From contig QFWI01000008.1 in NCBI GenBank assembly GCA_003149345.1, positions 372,001 through 436,000 of the forward strand: a DNA stretch of 64,000 nucleotides, in the 5' to 3' direction. The stretch comes from Vampirovibrio chlorellavorus (GTDB lineage Bacteria > Cyanobacteriota > Vampirovibrionia > Vampirovibrionales > Vampirovibrionaceae). Positions 49,889 through 59,286 of this stretch are shown here, piece after piece (the stretch's first letter is position 1; every line of letters starts with the position of its first letter). Below the pieces are notes generated by a model, which worked only from the letters and a program-made list of their open reading frames with translations, searched no databases and had not been told where the DNA came from. The translations under genes and the position numbers were made by a program.

Positions 49889-50236
49889 TCAACACCACTC
49901 AACCATTCCATTGCGAATGAAATAATGGCATCCATTAGGTGGTCTGCGGAACACTGAGGGGGTTATTGTTGGCACTCCGGACTCATCCCTGAAGCCCCAT
50001 CCCCTACTACCATCTATCGGGATAGTCTGAACGAATTGTTTACAATCACCATCTGGATGCGTTCCATTGCATGGACATATGTAACTAATGCTTTTCTGAT
50101 CAGGCTCCACGTATATGATGCCAAGCTCGGGAAGCACAATGCCGGGCCAGGTGTCATCATCCGATAGGAAACGCTTCAAGCACTCGTCCTGTTTTAGATA
50201 TTGAACCCTACAAGGCCCATTAAATCGTTCGGTCAT
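49889..50236 (-). CDS. DUF6527-family protein, second copy
   Basis: Identical to 3608-3955. Confidence 0.68.
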   Translation of the reverse strand: MTERFNGPCRVQYLKQDECLKRFLSDDDTWPGIVLPELGIIYVEPDQKSISYICPCNGTHPDGDCKQFVQTIPIDGSRGWGFRDESGVPTITPSVFRRPPNGCHYFIRNGMVEWC

Positions 50237-51570
50237 GCCGCCAGTCTCCATTCTTTAAAAATGGTCTTAACCCCATAGCGCAAAGCATCAGGCCCGTGGT
50301 CATCCCGCTTTAACGGCTGTTCCTTGCCCCGTTCAGTGGGCTTTGGATCCCAAACGTAACTTTGAATCTCCCGGATGGTGTTCTTGCATCGGCGGTTGAT
50401 TCGTAGAATGTTCAGGCTCAACAGGGTGGAGGTTAAGCGGATACCATCAAGCACATCGTTATCAGCATCCTTGGTTATGATGCCCCGGTTCCGCAACTCG
50501 GCTTTGAAGCTGGCCGCTGAGGGGTCAACAATTACAAACGATACCGGCTTTTGACCAATGAAAGCCTCAAGGTCATCAGCATACTGGGAATCGGTCTTTT
50601 GTGCGCCTGCATCCCGCCCGCTGTAGTAGTATTCCTCTTCAATCCACAGGTTTTCGCCGTCATCAATCATGTGCTGGAACACACAGGCGTTCTGGGTGCC
50701 GTAGTCCACGTTGATATAGTGCATGGCGTTTAACCATGTATGCTCATCCAGAGGGATCGCATCGTACTGGTTAGCATCGCAGAACATGTCATAGATAGCA
50801 CCCTCAGCCATGACCCACAGGCCCAGGATGAAGCGCTTAAAAAACACCCCGGAGTACATTGACTGATACCGCTTGCGTGTCCTATCGGTCAAGCTGGGGT
50901 TATCTGTCATTACAAAATGGAGGTGTAAAAGGTTTTTTTCCCGGTGAATGTCCAGCCATTTGGTCTTGAACCAGTGGGACGGGGAGCCGGGGTTACAGTT
51001 AAACCAGAACTTTGCCCCTTCCACCGAACAACGGCCAGTGGCTTGGTTAACAAACGATTCCGGCATCAGTGCCACTTCGTCCAGGAGGACACCGGCAAGG
51101 GTCAAACCCTGGATTAAGTCCTGGGAAGATTCATCCCGTCCGCCAAAGATGTAGAACCGGTTGGTCTTGCCGTTCTTCGTAGCGTCAAAGTAATTCTCGC
51201 TCCCGCTTCGCTTCTCGACCACGGCATAACCGCGCTTTTTGAGGAGCGGCAATAGCCAAAATAGAATATTCCGGCGTACAGAACCAACCGTTTTACCGCA
51301 TATCGCAAAGGCTTCATCCTCAAAGTAAAAGAACGCCCATTCAATGAAGCTGATGGACATTGGGAAGGTTTTACCCGCCCGAATAGACCCGTCAGCAATA
51401 ATCCCGTCCGATTCACAAACCGGGCTGTTGGGATGCCACCAGTTCATCAACTGGCGCTGTTTTTTAGAAAAGGGGACTACCTTCGGTTTTTTCCGTGCTG
51501 GTTTCTGTCCCGGTTGGGTTGGGTTGGGAACTGTTCTCATCGGCTGGTAAGTCGGATTCGGTAAGCTCAT
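50233..51570 (-). CDS. terL: Terminase large subunit, second copy
   Basis: Identical to 3952-5289; the same start question applies. Confidence 0.93.
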   Translation of the reverse strand: MSLPNPTYQPMRTVPNPTQPGQKPARKKPKVVPFSKKQRQLMNWWHPNSPVCESDGIIADGSIRAGKTFPMSISFIEWAFFYFEDEAFAICGKTVGSVRRNILFWLLPLLKKRGYAVVEKRSGSENYFDATKNGKTNRFYIFGGRDESSQDLIQGLTLAGVLLDEVALMPESFVNQATGRCSVEGAKFWFNCNPGSPSHWFKTKWLDIHREKNLLHLHFVMTDNPSLTDRTRKRYQSMYSGVFFKRFILGLWVMAEGAIYDMFCDANQYDAIPLDEHTWLNAMHYINVDYGTQNACVFQHMIDDGENLWIEEEYYYSGRDAGAQKTDSQYADDLEAFIGQKPVSFVIVDPSAASFKAELRNRGIITKDADNDVLDGIRLTSTLLSLNILRINRRCKNTIREIQSYVWDPKPTERGKEQPLKRDDHGPDALRYGVKTIFKEWRLAA

Positions 51571-52135
51571 CGTCTGGCTCATCCTCTGGTTCTGACCAAT
51601 CAGCCGATGCTGAATCTCCAATAGCATCCAGTAACGGATCCGGCCCAGCCTCGGGCGCTTCCGGCTTCTTGTCGTTAAATAAACCGAAATGCTTGCCCAG
51701 TAGCTCAAGGGCCTTCATCTTGTCGTGAAGCTCAAGCTGTGGTTTGGTCTGGATAACAGTACAATCATCACCCTTTGAAAGCGTCGTTATCGACTCTTTA
51801 ATTTTTTTGATGATGCGGGTTCCACGGGCGGGAAGCTGGTCAAAGCGCTTGAATTGAATAGCGCCGTCATCGTTTACGCTTGCAAAATCACCCATATCGG
51901 CAAAAGCAATCAAAGCCAATTCTTCGATGATTCTATCGGCTGTTACTTTGTTCTCTTCCGCTTTTATGGCTTTCAGTCGTTTTACTTCAGTTTGTATACT
52001 GACTTTCGCTAACAGCCGAGCCGCTTGCTCATTGGCTGTTCGGGGACTGTACCCGGCTCTAATGGCTGCCTGTGTGCCGTTTAAGTCAATTAGATACTCA
52101 TCTACAAAGCGGCGCTGTTTTTCGGATAAAGACAC
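51464..52135 (-). CDS. terS: Terminase small subunit, second copy
   Basis: Identical to 5183-5854. From here the whole late operon can be followed without a break down to 25967. Confidence 0.92.
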   Translation of the reverse strand: MSLSEKQRRFVDEYLIDLNGTQAAIRAGYSPRTANEQAARLLAKVSIQTEVKRLKAIKAEENKVTADRIIEELALIAFADMGDFASVNDDGAIQFKRFDQLPARGTRIIKKIKESITTLSKGDDCTVIQTKPQLELHDKMKALELLGKHFGLFNDKKPEAPEAGPDPLLDAIGDSASADWSEPEDEPDDELTESDLPADENSSQPNPTGTETSTEKTEGSPLF

Positions 52136-52163
52136 GCAAAATCTAGGCCTCCAGGCAATGGGT

Positions 52164-52221
52164 AAAAAATTTCAGCCCGTATCACCACGCACGGAAGCAG
52201 GCGGCAATACTGGGCTGAAAG
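52164..52221 (-). terminator. Pre-terS hairpin, second copy
   Basis: Same as 5883-5940. Confidence 0.55.
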
Positions 52222-52358
52222 CGTAGAAATGAGGTATGCCCGGTCTCTCCCAGGCAGTCACACCGCTAGCAAGCGCCCTTTATGAGGGATTTCTCTTCCG
52301 CTTACACAATAAGTTGCCGATGTTAGCATGCAATCCATATCTGATTAATGAGCGGGAA

Positions 52359-52736
52359 TTAACGAACGGGAATGTTATCCCGATAAGCGTATTTGCCCGA
52401 TTGAGCGTTATAAACGGAGCCGGTCACGTTATCGCACCGGTAGGGTGAATGCTTCTTGCGGTCAATCTTGAACTCGGCGCGATGCTTTTTGAGGTCAGCA
52501 TCCAACCGGTCATACCATTTTTTGGAGTGCTTCCGGGAAATAGGGAAATAGTTCTTACCGTTTCCTTTGGCGTCAACTCCTACCCAGGCCAAAACGTCCT
52601 CCTGACACTGGGGGCAAATGCCGTCCATGAATATCTGGTAACGGTAGCGCTCATCGTTTGAGGAAAGCCGGTAAATGTTATGTGGCGGGAATGAATGCTT
52701 GCACGAGGCGCATTCTAGCAGTCTTTCAATAAGCAT
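52359..52736 (-). CDS. Zinc-ribbon protein, second copy
   Basis: Identical to 6078-6455. Confidence 0.6.
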   Translation of the reverse strand: MLIERLLECASCKHSFPPHNIYRLSSNDERYRYQIFMDGICPQCQEDVLAWVGVDAKGNGKNYFPISRKHSKKWYDRLDADLKKHRAEFKIDRKKHSPYRCDNVTGSVYNAQSGKYAYRDNIPVR

Positions 52737-52943
52737 AGTTAGGCTGAACCTCTTTTCCCAGGTTTGCGTTACCGCACGGAATCCCCGCTGGATTTCCTCG
52801 TTCTTCCCAAGCGGGAATACTAGCACCTGTCCGGCGGATGTTTGCCAGTCGTCCTGGCTCAGTTGTGAGTTCAGGTTATCAATTTTTACCGGGCTAAAAT
52901 ACAGTATTTTGATGGAATCGTTAACTGACGTTATGGTGTTATG

Positions 52944-52956
52944 ACGGTTTAACCGT
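52944..52956. promoter_or_regulatory. ACGGTT-T-AACCGT palindrome, second copy
   Basis: Same as 6663-6675. Confidence 0.3.
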
Positions 52957-53035
52957 TTGAGTTTTTGGCTTTTGCACGTTTGAGTGTTTGGACAACCTGA
53001 CTTTTTAAAGGTGGAGGTTTTGGGTAAAAAAGGGC

Positions 53036-53060
53036 AAAAAAAACCGGCTCGCTGGCCGGT
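53036..53060 (-). terminator. Early operon terminator, second copy
   Basis: Same as 6755-6779. Confidence 0.88.
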
Positions 53061-53080
53061 GTCTCTCGCACTTTGTCGAT

Positions 53081-53359
53081 TTACGCAATAAGAGTCAGTT
53101 TTACTTGGTTTGCCTGTGGGTTAAGGCGAAAAATCAATTCGCGGATTACTTCCCGTGGTACGTTCAGGTTTTTACTTTTTTGATGGATGTATTCCGGGAT
53201 ACCATCTGGGTCAACGTACCACCATCCCCGGTTACTGAACCTCGGGAAGGTTTTTAATAAGCCTTCTTCCGCGTCCTTCCGAACCATATCATCGGTCAGT
53301 TGGGGAAATATTTGCATCAGCTCACGGGCAAGTGAACCGGTTGTAATTCTTGGCCTCAT
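53081..53359 (-). CDS. Hypothetical winged-helix-like protein, second copy
   Basis: Identical to 6800-7078. Confidence 0.65.
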   Translation of the reverse strand: MRPRITTGSLARELMQIFPQLTDDMVRKDAEEGLLKTFPRFSNRGWWYVDPDGIPEYIHQKSKNLNVPREVIRELIFRLNPQANQVKLTLIA

Positions 53360-53411
53360 TTCCTATACCTCGTATTTCCGCGCCTTTTTATTTTACCGAC
53401 AAAAATTTACA

Positions 53412-53445
53412 TAAAGAAAAGGGCTGAGTTTATGAAAACTCGCCC
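53412..53445 (-). terminator. Terminator after the Xre-like gene, second copy
   Basis: Same as 7131-7164. Confidence 0.75.
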
Positions 53446-53457
53446 ATATTAAGGTTT

Positions 53458-53703
53458 TTACCGCTCAAAAAGTGTTTTTATGTCAACCTGTAAAACTTTC
53501 GCTACTTGGTAAAGCTGGGACAAGGGGGTGTCTTTTTGCCCGGATTCCATCAAGGTGATTGATGTTCTGGCGATCCCGACAGCCTTGGCCAGTTGCTCCT
53601 GGGTCATTCGTTTTTTCATTCGTGCCCGGTTTACCTGGTAGCCCACTTCAAAAAGGAAATCAACCACCTCATCGGAATGGCGCTTTGAATTCATGTTTCG
53701 CAT
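53458..53703 (-). CDS. Xre-type regulator, second copy
   Basis: Identical to 7177-7422. Confidence 0.88.
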   Translation of the reverse strand: MRNMNSKRHSDEVVDFLFEVGYQVNRARMKKRMTQEQLAKAVGIARTSITLMESGQKDTPLSQLYQVAKVLQVDIKTLFER

Positions 53704-53990
53704 AGTCCCGCCTTTCTCTTGAATGCTTCTACCAGGGCTTTTCCCTTTTCCGCTTTTGCCTTGTGTTCTGCTTCCAGGATGTAATTCTGACCCATGTGAC
53801 CATACATCAACTGGACGGTGCCGATAGCCGTTCCGCCTTTGTAAGGGCCAAGCCGCCATTTTTCAAAGTCGGGGCTCAGCGGGTCAGTGCAGAATGATAA
53901 CTTTGCCGTTTTGATTAACTCTTGTACAACACGGTAAGGGCGGGTGTTCTTTCGGGTACAATAGAACGGGTCTGAGTATTTACGAGCCAC
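53691..53990 (-). CDS. Hypothetical protein, second copy
   Basis: Identical to 7410-7709. Confidence 0.65.
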   Translation of the reverse strand: MARKYSDPFYCTRKNTRPYRVVQELIKTAKLSFCTDPLSPDFEKWRLGPYKGGTAIGTVQLMYGHMGQNYILEAEHKAKAEKGKALVEAFKRKAGLCET

Positions 53991-54357
53991 GGGCAACTTC
54001 CTCCAGCATCTTGAGCGTTTCAGGCGGTAGGGCTTTTAAAAGTCGGTGAATTTCATATGTTTCATCGCATACCGCAGGCGTTAGATCGTTGTTTAGATAG
54101 TATTCGTGCAGACGATACGCCGCCCGAACCACGTCGAGAAGTCCGCTTGTGGGAGATGGATGGGAGAGGGCGTCAAGTAGGCTGTTGAGCATATCAAAAG
54201 TCAGATCAACGCCGTTAAAGCCATATAATGCCTTGCCTTTATATTTCCGATTAAACTCATGATTCTGAATTTCAATCAGAAAAGGCTTTAAATCTTCCAA
54301 CGCCTTCCTCAGCCTTTGGTTATCGGCTTCGATCTGGATGATTTGGTCTGGGGTCAT
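53980..54357 (-). CDS. Hypothetical helical protein, second copy
   Basis: Identical to 7699-8076. Confidence 0.65.
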   Translation of the reverse strand: MTPDQIIQIEADNQRLRKALEDLKPFLIEIQNHEFNRKYKGKALYGFNGVDLTFDMLNSLLDALSHPSPTSGLLDVVRAAYRLHEYYLNNDLTPAVCDETYEIHRLLKALPPETLKMLEEVARGS

Positions 54358-54372
54358 TGGTTGGGTTCCTTT

Positions 54373-54861
54373 CTAGCTGTTCACAATAACAGGGCATTTG
54401 CAATTATCGACTGCCCAATTGACCCAGTAGGCTAACCACTCAAGTCTACAAAGCTGCCAATCATGCTTAGGACATGGATCAGGGCATGTTATTTCCCATT
54501 TTCTTTCAGGGTTTTCGTCACAGTAAGACGTCACCTTTCCAGCTTTTTCAGCTTCCTGTCTACGCTTCTCAAGTGCGGTATTGATTTGCTGCCTAACTTC
54601 TTCAGTTAGTAGCGCCGCTCCTGGGTGATTCTGTATCAGTGCTATTCCAGACTCTCTATCCAGGAATAGTTCATACAGCCCCACTTCTCTGCAAAAATCT
54701 GCCCAACTACTGTAAGACGGCCAGCGCTGGCTTTCGTGATCTGTTGGCTCTCCATACGCAGGCGCTTCCGGGTGTCGTTCAATATTTGTGTCGATTTCAA
54801 CGGTTCTATATTCCACATCCGTATTAATTATGGCCTCGCCAATTTTCAGCGTATATCCCAT
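54373..54861 (-). CDS. Hypothetical cysteine-containing protein, second copy
   Basis: Identical to 8092-8580. Confidence 0.65.
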   Translation of the reverse strand: MGYTLKIGEAIINTDVEYRTVEIDTNIERHPEAPAYGEPTDHESQRWPSYSSWADFCREVGLYELFLDRESGIALIQNHPGAALLTEEVRQQINTALEKRRQEAEKAGKVTSYCDENPERKWEITCPDPCPKHDWQLCRLEWLAYWVNWAVDNCKCPVIVNS

Positions 54862-55292
54862 CACGCCCCGCCTTTCTCGCCGCTTGGCGTTTCGCTGATG
54901 AGGGCTTGTAGCTTCGCCTTTGCAGTACTCAGTAAAACAACCATAGGGCCATGTCCATTGGGAGAGTTATACTCGCAAGCTGAATCCTCTATGGCTACAA
55001 TTGCCTTTTCAATCGCCTCCTCCCTGACCTTGGCAGTGTAAGCGTCTGCCGTGGCTTGGGTGTTGTTGAGAGCAGTGGTAAGCACAGAATATGGCAAATT
55101 GCGGGTGCCTTGAGCAGACCAATATGTTTCAGAATGATCATCTATGGATGATTGACGCTGCCAGAAAGTATTTAATGATTTGTTAGCGGCCTCCACCAAC
55201 CCCGCCACTTGCGCTTTCAGCCGCTCGTTTTCTTTCCGCAGCTCGGCGGTGGCTTTGTCGTACGCCAGCTTATCGGCTTGATTTTCAGTCAT
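54861..55292 (-). CDS. Hypothetical coiled-coil protein, second copy
   Basis: Identical to 8580-9011. Confidence 0.65.
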   Translation of the reverse strand: MTENQADKLAYDKATAELRKENERLKAQVAGLVEAANKSLNTFWQRQSSIDDHSETYWSAQGTRNLPYSVLTTALNNTQATADAYTAKVREEAIEKAIVAIEDSACEYNSPNGHGPMVVLLSTAKAKLQALISETPSGEKGGA

Positions 55293-55545
55293 TTTGTCCT
55301 GCTTTCTTTATCTTGCCGGTACCTTTACAGTAAACGCATATATTTGCGGCGCATAAGAACTCATAACTAGAACCGTCCAATGCGTCTGCTAATTTTAAGA
55401 CCGTTTCAGCCGATGGTGGTGGCATTTTCCCGGATTCAATTTTTGACAAGTATGTATGATTGACACCTATGGCCCTTGCTAGCCCTAACTGCGATATTTC
55501 GGCCTCAGTTCTTTTTTCTCGGATAAATTTACCAAAATCAACCAT
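55285..55545 (-). CDS. Xre-type regulator with CxxCxGxG, second copy
   Basis: Identical to 9004-9264. Confidence 0.85.
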   Translation of the reverse strand: MVDFGKFIREKRTEAEISQLGLARAIGVNHTYLSKIESGKMPPPSAETVLKLADALDGSSYEFLCAANICVYCKGTGKIKKAGQND

Positions 55546-55788
55546 CTACCCGCCCTCCTTCGGTGGTTGGGGGAGGTACTTTTCAGCCGTGGCTATGGCG
55601 TGTTTAACTCGCTCGCTATGACTCCAACTGTGGTATTGAGTGCATACCGTGTGAATAGTCCCCAACGCCTGCCGGGCCTCGGCGAGGGCTTTTACCACTA
55701 AAAATGCAGGGATATTTTTGCCGCCAGACCATTCGTCAATTAATAGGCAAAACTCGGGGCATAGGCGCTTTATCTCTTCGGGGGTCAT
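55546..55788 (-). CDS. Hypothetical protein, second copy
   Basis: Identical to 9265-9507. Confidence 0.6.
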   Translation of the reverse strand: MTPEEIKRLCPEFCLLIDEWSGGKNIPAFLVVKALAEARQALGTIHTVCTQYHSWSHSERVKHAIATAEKYLPQPPKEGG

Positions 55789-55791
55789 GGT

Positions 55792-56013
55792 CTAAACTCC
55801 TTCTTTTCGCTCTATCACTACATCAATCTTAGGCCTGATAATCACGCCTTCTTTCGGTTCAAAATCCACAACAAAACCTTGCTCTCGCTCGCTCCAGTTG
55901 ACAGATGACACCTTGTTACTAACCGAATGTTTCAAACTCAGGTAGCACTCAACCATTTCGCACATTTGGCGCTCGCTAAAAATCATTATGTTTTCACCTC
56001 GTAAATAAGGCAT
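55792..56013 (-). CDS. Hypothetical protein with two starts, second copy
   Basis: Identical to 9511-9732. Confidence 0.6.
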   Translation of the reverse strand: MPYLRGENIMIFSERQMCEMVECYLSLKHSVSNKVSSVNWSEREQGFVVDFEPKEGVIIRPKIDVVIERKEGV

Positions 56014-56014
56014 A

Positions 56015-56539
56015 TTAACCTTTCTTTTTGGTCTCATTATTGAAATTGGTAACGTTTGTAAAATCGGTAAAAAACGAATATCCCAGTACGGAAAACTCCT
56101 CAATGAACCGTTCCGGCCTTTCGCCCACATAAATTACCGACTGGCTTTTGCCATAAGAGGAGTTCTTGCAGGGCTCTCCGGTTCTCGGGTCAATAAAAAT
56201 TACCCGCTTGAACAGGAGGCATATTCCCGATGCTTCAGCCATCAATTGCTTGAACCATCCCGATGAATTATTGGTATGGCATATCCAAATCTGCTCACCC
56301 GGTTGGTATAACCAGTGGTCCACCCATGCCTGGTACTGGGAAAACGGTGGGTTGATGAAGCGGTTTTGGAAACTGTACATTCCCAAGCCATCCATACCGG
56401 GTAAAGGGTTTTCCGGGCAAGGGTCAAGCCAGCCGTCAGGGAATACCGCATTTACCCGATCGATAATGTAAGCAGGGGTTCTGTAGTTATCGCGCCAGGC
56501 TTCACCGGTTGCCTTTGCGCCTTCTTTTAACGAGCCCAT
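56015..56539 (-). CDS. Dam-like methyltransferase, second copy
   Basis: Identical to 9734-10258. Confidence 0.85.
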   Translation of the reverse strand: MGSLKEGAKATGEAWRDNYRTPAYIIDRVNAVFPDGWLDPCPENPLPGMDGLGMYSFQNRFINPPFSQYQAWVDHWLYQPGEQIWICHTNNSSGWFKQLMAEASGICLLFKRVIFIDPRTGEPCKNSSYGKSQSVIYVGERPERFIEEFSVLGYSFFTDFTNVTNFNNETKKKG

Positions 56540-56887
56540 TTATACCGTTCCTTCTTGCTTGCTGGAAACGGCACATTCCCCAGCAATTGCGGCATATGCG
56601 GCCCGATCTTCATAGTTATCCCGATGGCTCTTACTCCCCGGAATCCGGCTGTCTTTGAGAAACCCTGCAAACATGGATCCGTCTACCTCATCCAACGGTG
56701 GGCCGCTCCAGCCCAAGCCCTCAAGGTAAGCCTGGCAAAGTTTTGCGAAGGTCCGCATTCCCTTTACTGGGCAGCCGTATGTCTTATTCCGGTCGCCCTC
56801 GGTGTGTTTTTTGGCATTGTCCAGAATCAACCCTCTAATGGTGATGTTGGTGGGGTCTGGGTGTTGAATTACGTTTTCCTGATTCAC
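56540..56887 (-). CDS. DUF6378-like protein, second copy
   Basis: Identical to 10259-10606. Confidence 0.7.
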   Translation of the reverse strand: MNQENVIQHPDPTNITIRGLILDNAKKHTEGDRNKTYGCPVKGMRTFAKLCQAYLEGLGWSGPPLDEVDGSMFAGFLKDSRIPGSKSHRDNYEDRAAYAAIAGECAVSSKQEGTV

Positions 56888-56906
56888 GGTAAATTCCTTT
56901 CTTTCG

Positions 56907-57359
56907 CTATCTGGTTATTTCGTTCAATTTGTAAAGGTTAAGCTTCCCAAGGGTTCCCCTTACCCATTCCTGGGCGGTTTCCCGGTTATCCAAAAACATG
57001 ACGTGTACACCGAACCGGAGCGGAATCGATTGCAAAAAGCCAATTACCGATTTGGGGTTTCCTTTGTAAAACCGATCCCGTTCCAGCTTGTAGATGGTTG
57101 ATTCCAGTACCAGATAGGCCAGTTTGAACTTGGAAAGACGTTCCAGTTCCCGTTTGAATCGGTCGGTATGCCAGCAGCCCAGGAGGTCAGTTTGGGATTT
57201 CCGTTCAATGGCAAATTCCGATTCGTAACCGATTAAGGAATAGTCACCAGAGGGAAGGGCTTTGCGAATTACCGGCCATTCCAGCGGGAACTCATAGGGG
57301 AGTTGTTCCCGGGTGTCCACGGCTATCAATGGCGGGGGAGGAGTCACCTTGGATTTCAT
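56907..57359 (-). CDS. ERCC4-type nuclease, second copy
   Basis: Identical to 10626-11078. Confidence 0.85.
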   Translation of the reverse strand: MKSKVTPPPPLIAVDTREQLPYEFPLEWPVIRKALPSGDYSLIGYESEFAIERKSQTDLLGCWHTDRFKRELERLSKFKLAYLVLESTIYKLERDRFYKGNPKSVIGFLQSIPLRFGVHVMFLDNRETAQEWVRGTLGKLNLYKLNEITR

Positions 57360-57436
57360 GGTTTAGCCCTCTTCTTCCCGCGTTTTGCTGAAGGATTTTT
57401 CGGAATAAGCTTTTGATAGCACTTGAGACAAACCAT
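57356..57436 (-). CDS. Alternative CxxC frame, second copy
   Basis: Same as 11075-11155. Confidence 0.35.
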   Translation of the reverse strand: MVCLKCYQKLIPKNPSAKRGKKRAKP

Positions 57437-57569
57437 TTCCTGGGGGGGGGGTGACCACAATGCTTAACTGAACGGCTTTTAACCGTTTCTTGCGGCACAT
57501 AATGCCGCCTTCCATGTCCGGGTTGGCGATATGGTATTTACGGCCTCCAACTTCACGAATGTAATTCAT
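57363..57569 (-). CDS. Hypothetical protein with a ten-C tract, second copy
   Basis: Identical to 11082-11288, including the tract length. Confidence 0.55.
   Translation of the reverse strand: MNYIREVGGRKYHIANPDMEGGIMCRKKRLKAVQLSIVVTPPPGNGLSQVLSKAYSEKSFSKTREEEG
57442..57451. repeat. Ten-base G/C homopolymer, second copy
   Basis: Same length as at 11161-11170; since both copies may come from the same consensus this does not prove the length. Confidence 0.9.
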
Positions 57570-57572
57570 GGC

Positions 57573-57764
57573 TTAACCCCGCTTTCCGGCTTGGCTCAGA
57601 CGTGAATCCAGACGCAAATCCACAAGGAAAATGCGATTCACCAAAAACATGAGTATGCAGTAGGAGGCCTCTTGTGTTTGGTTTCGGCAAAAGAACCAAC
57701 CTTCTAACTTTAGCCAGCAAGCCATAGCCAGCCAGGCCCAGGAACAAAATGACATTAACTTCAT
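57573..57764 (-). CDS. Small hydrophobic protein, second copy
   Basis: Identical to 11292-11483. Confidence 0.55.
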   Translation of the reverse strand: MKLMSFCSWAWLAMACWLKLEGWFFCRNQTQEASYCILMFLVNRIFLVDLRLDSRLSQAGKRG

Positions 57765-57797
57765 CGTTTAAAACTCCTTCTCTCTCTTGTGAAACGG

Positions 57798-58667
57798 TTA
57801 CTGGTTAAGCCCCTCGGCACAGTCACAGGTAATGGTTTTCCCGGAAAGCCGGGAGGTGTGGTTCTGGAAGTGGGGTCTTAACTTCGCCAGAAACGAATCC
57901 CGATCCTCTACCCGGTGCCCGCCGATGGTTTGTATACAAATCGAAACATTTTCAAGATGCAGAGGGCAGCAAGAACACTCCATCATCTCGATCCAGTGGT
58001 CAAACTCCCGGACTTTTTCCACTTGGAGGCCCAAAACGGAATACCAAAGCCACCAATACAAGGCATTGATTCGCTTTGAGAAGCAATATTCCGTAAACTC
58101 CACTTTTACCGGCTGTTCCATTTTTTGGACTACCACCAGATCAGCGTTTTCAGAGTTTTTTGACAAATCCGGGACTAACGCCACTACGTCTATCATTAAG
58201 CCCTTTTTGCCCAGCTCTAACGCATGCGCCGCATAGCGTTTGTACAGATCGGCCAGTTTAAAGATGAGGTTTTTTTGTAAGTCTTTAACTCCAAACAGTT
58301 CCGCTCTTTCAAATCCCGCTGTATGCTTGCGATTCACTTCCAGCCAGTAGTCAAAATCGAACAGCCTAGCGGCTTTGGCGTGTTGGTAATTTTCAGCATG
58401 ATCCGGGTCGCTTAAAAGCCTGAAAACCGGCCCCTGGAAACGCTCGAACTCCACAACGGGGTTCCAGGTCTTAAAACTTCCCTCGGACTCTACATCGTTG
58501 TAGTAGGGCGAAATCGGGTAAGTGTTTTTGCCGTTTGATATATCCTGTGAATACTCCTGTTCGTTGGTAGTATCCCCCCGGACAGCCGCGCCGTTATTGG
58601 TTGCCAGCGCTAACTGGGTGCGGGTTTGAACCTCTTCCAGGAAGTTGAAGTTGAGTTTTTTTGACAT
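57798..58667 (-). CDS. Hypothetical protein next to the iterons, second copy
   Basis: Identical to 11517-12386. Confidence 0.7.
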   Translation of the reverse strand: MSKKLNFNFLEEVQTRTQLALATNNGAAVRGDTTNEQEYSQDISNGKNTYPISPYYNDVESEGSFKTWNPVVEFERFQGPVFRLLSDPDHAENYQHAKAARLFDFDYWLEVNRKHTAGFERAELFGVKDLQKNLIFKLADLYKRYAAHALELGKKGLMIDVVALVPDLSKNSENADLVVVQKMEQPVKVEFTEYCFSKRINALYWWLWYSVLGLQVEKVREFDHWIEMMECSCCPLHLENVSICIQTIGGHRVEDRDSFLAKLRPHFQNHTSRLSGKTITCDCAEGLNQ

Positions 58668-58722
58668 GACCTTTTTCCTTTGTTTGGTGTGGGATTTTTG
58701 ATTTTCTAAAGTTTTTGGTTTG

Positions 58723-58897
58723 TTTCGGTTACCTTTGGCCCGAAACCCTGTCATAGATGGGTAACTGAAAACGCCCTTTTTCTGATTTTGTTTTTTCGTT
58801 TCGGTTACCTTTTTATTTTTTGCTAATTTCGGTTACTACTACGTTTAAAATCCTTGTTATTACCGGGTAACCGAAACGCCCTATCTGGTAACCGAAA
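58723..58897. repeat. Iteron-like array, second copy
   Basis: Same six motifs as at 12442-12616. Confidence 0.75.
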
Positions 58898-58899
58898 AT

Positions 58900-59274
58900 T
58901 TAAACGGATTCTTCTCTTTCCCTGAGTTCTATCTGGTATTTAACTCGACCGCGTGGGATATAGATGGCCTTAATCACGTTCCCGCGTTCTTTTATTGGCT
59001 TCACATTGCCTTCCCGCTGCGGCACAAGGCCGATTTTTATCATGCTTTTCACCAATCGCCGGGGTACAAACCGATACTCCCAATCAGTCCCTTGAAATTC
59101 TTTCTGAAGCCATTCAGACAATGCGCTGATGGACAACCATCCCTCATGGAATATGTTGGCCACGACTTCCCGGCTATCAATGGCTGAAAGAATGGATTTA
59201 AACAGCCGTAATTCACGAGATTCTTTTTTGGGTTTTGGAGGGGCTTGCAGCATGGCGTAGTTAATTTGCTTCAT
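58900..59274 (-). CDS. Hypothetical basic protein, second copy
   Basis: Identical to 12619-12993. Confidence 0.65.
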   Translation of the reverse strand: MKQINYAMLQAPPKPKKESRELRLFKSILSAIDSREVVANIFHEGWLSISALSEWLQKEFQGTDWEYRFVPRRLVKSMIKIGLVPQREGNVKPIKERGNVIKAIYIPRGRVKYQIELREREESV

Positions 59275-59286
59275 GGAAATTTCCTT

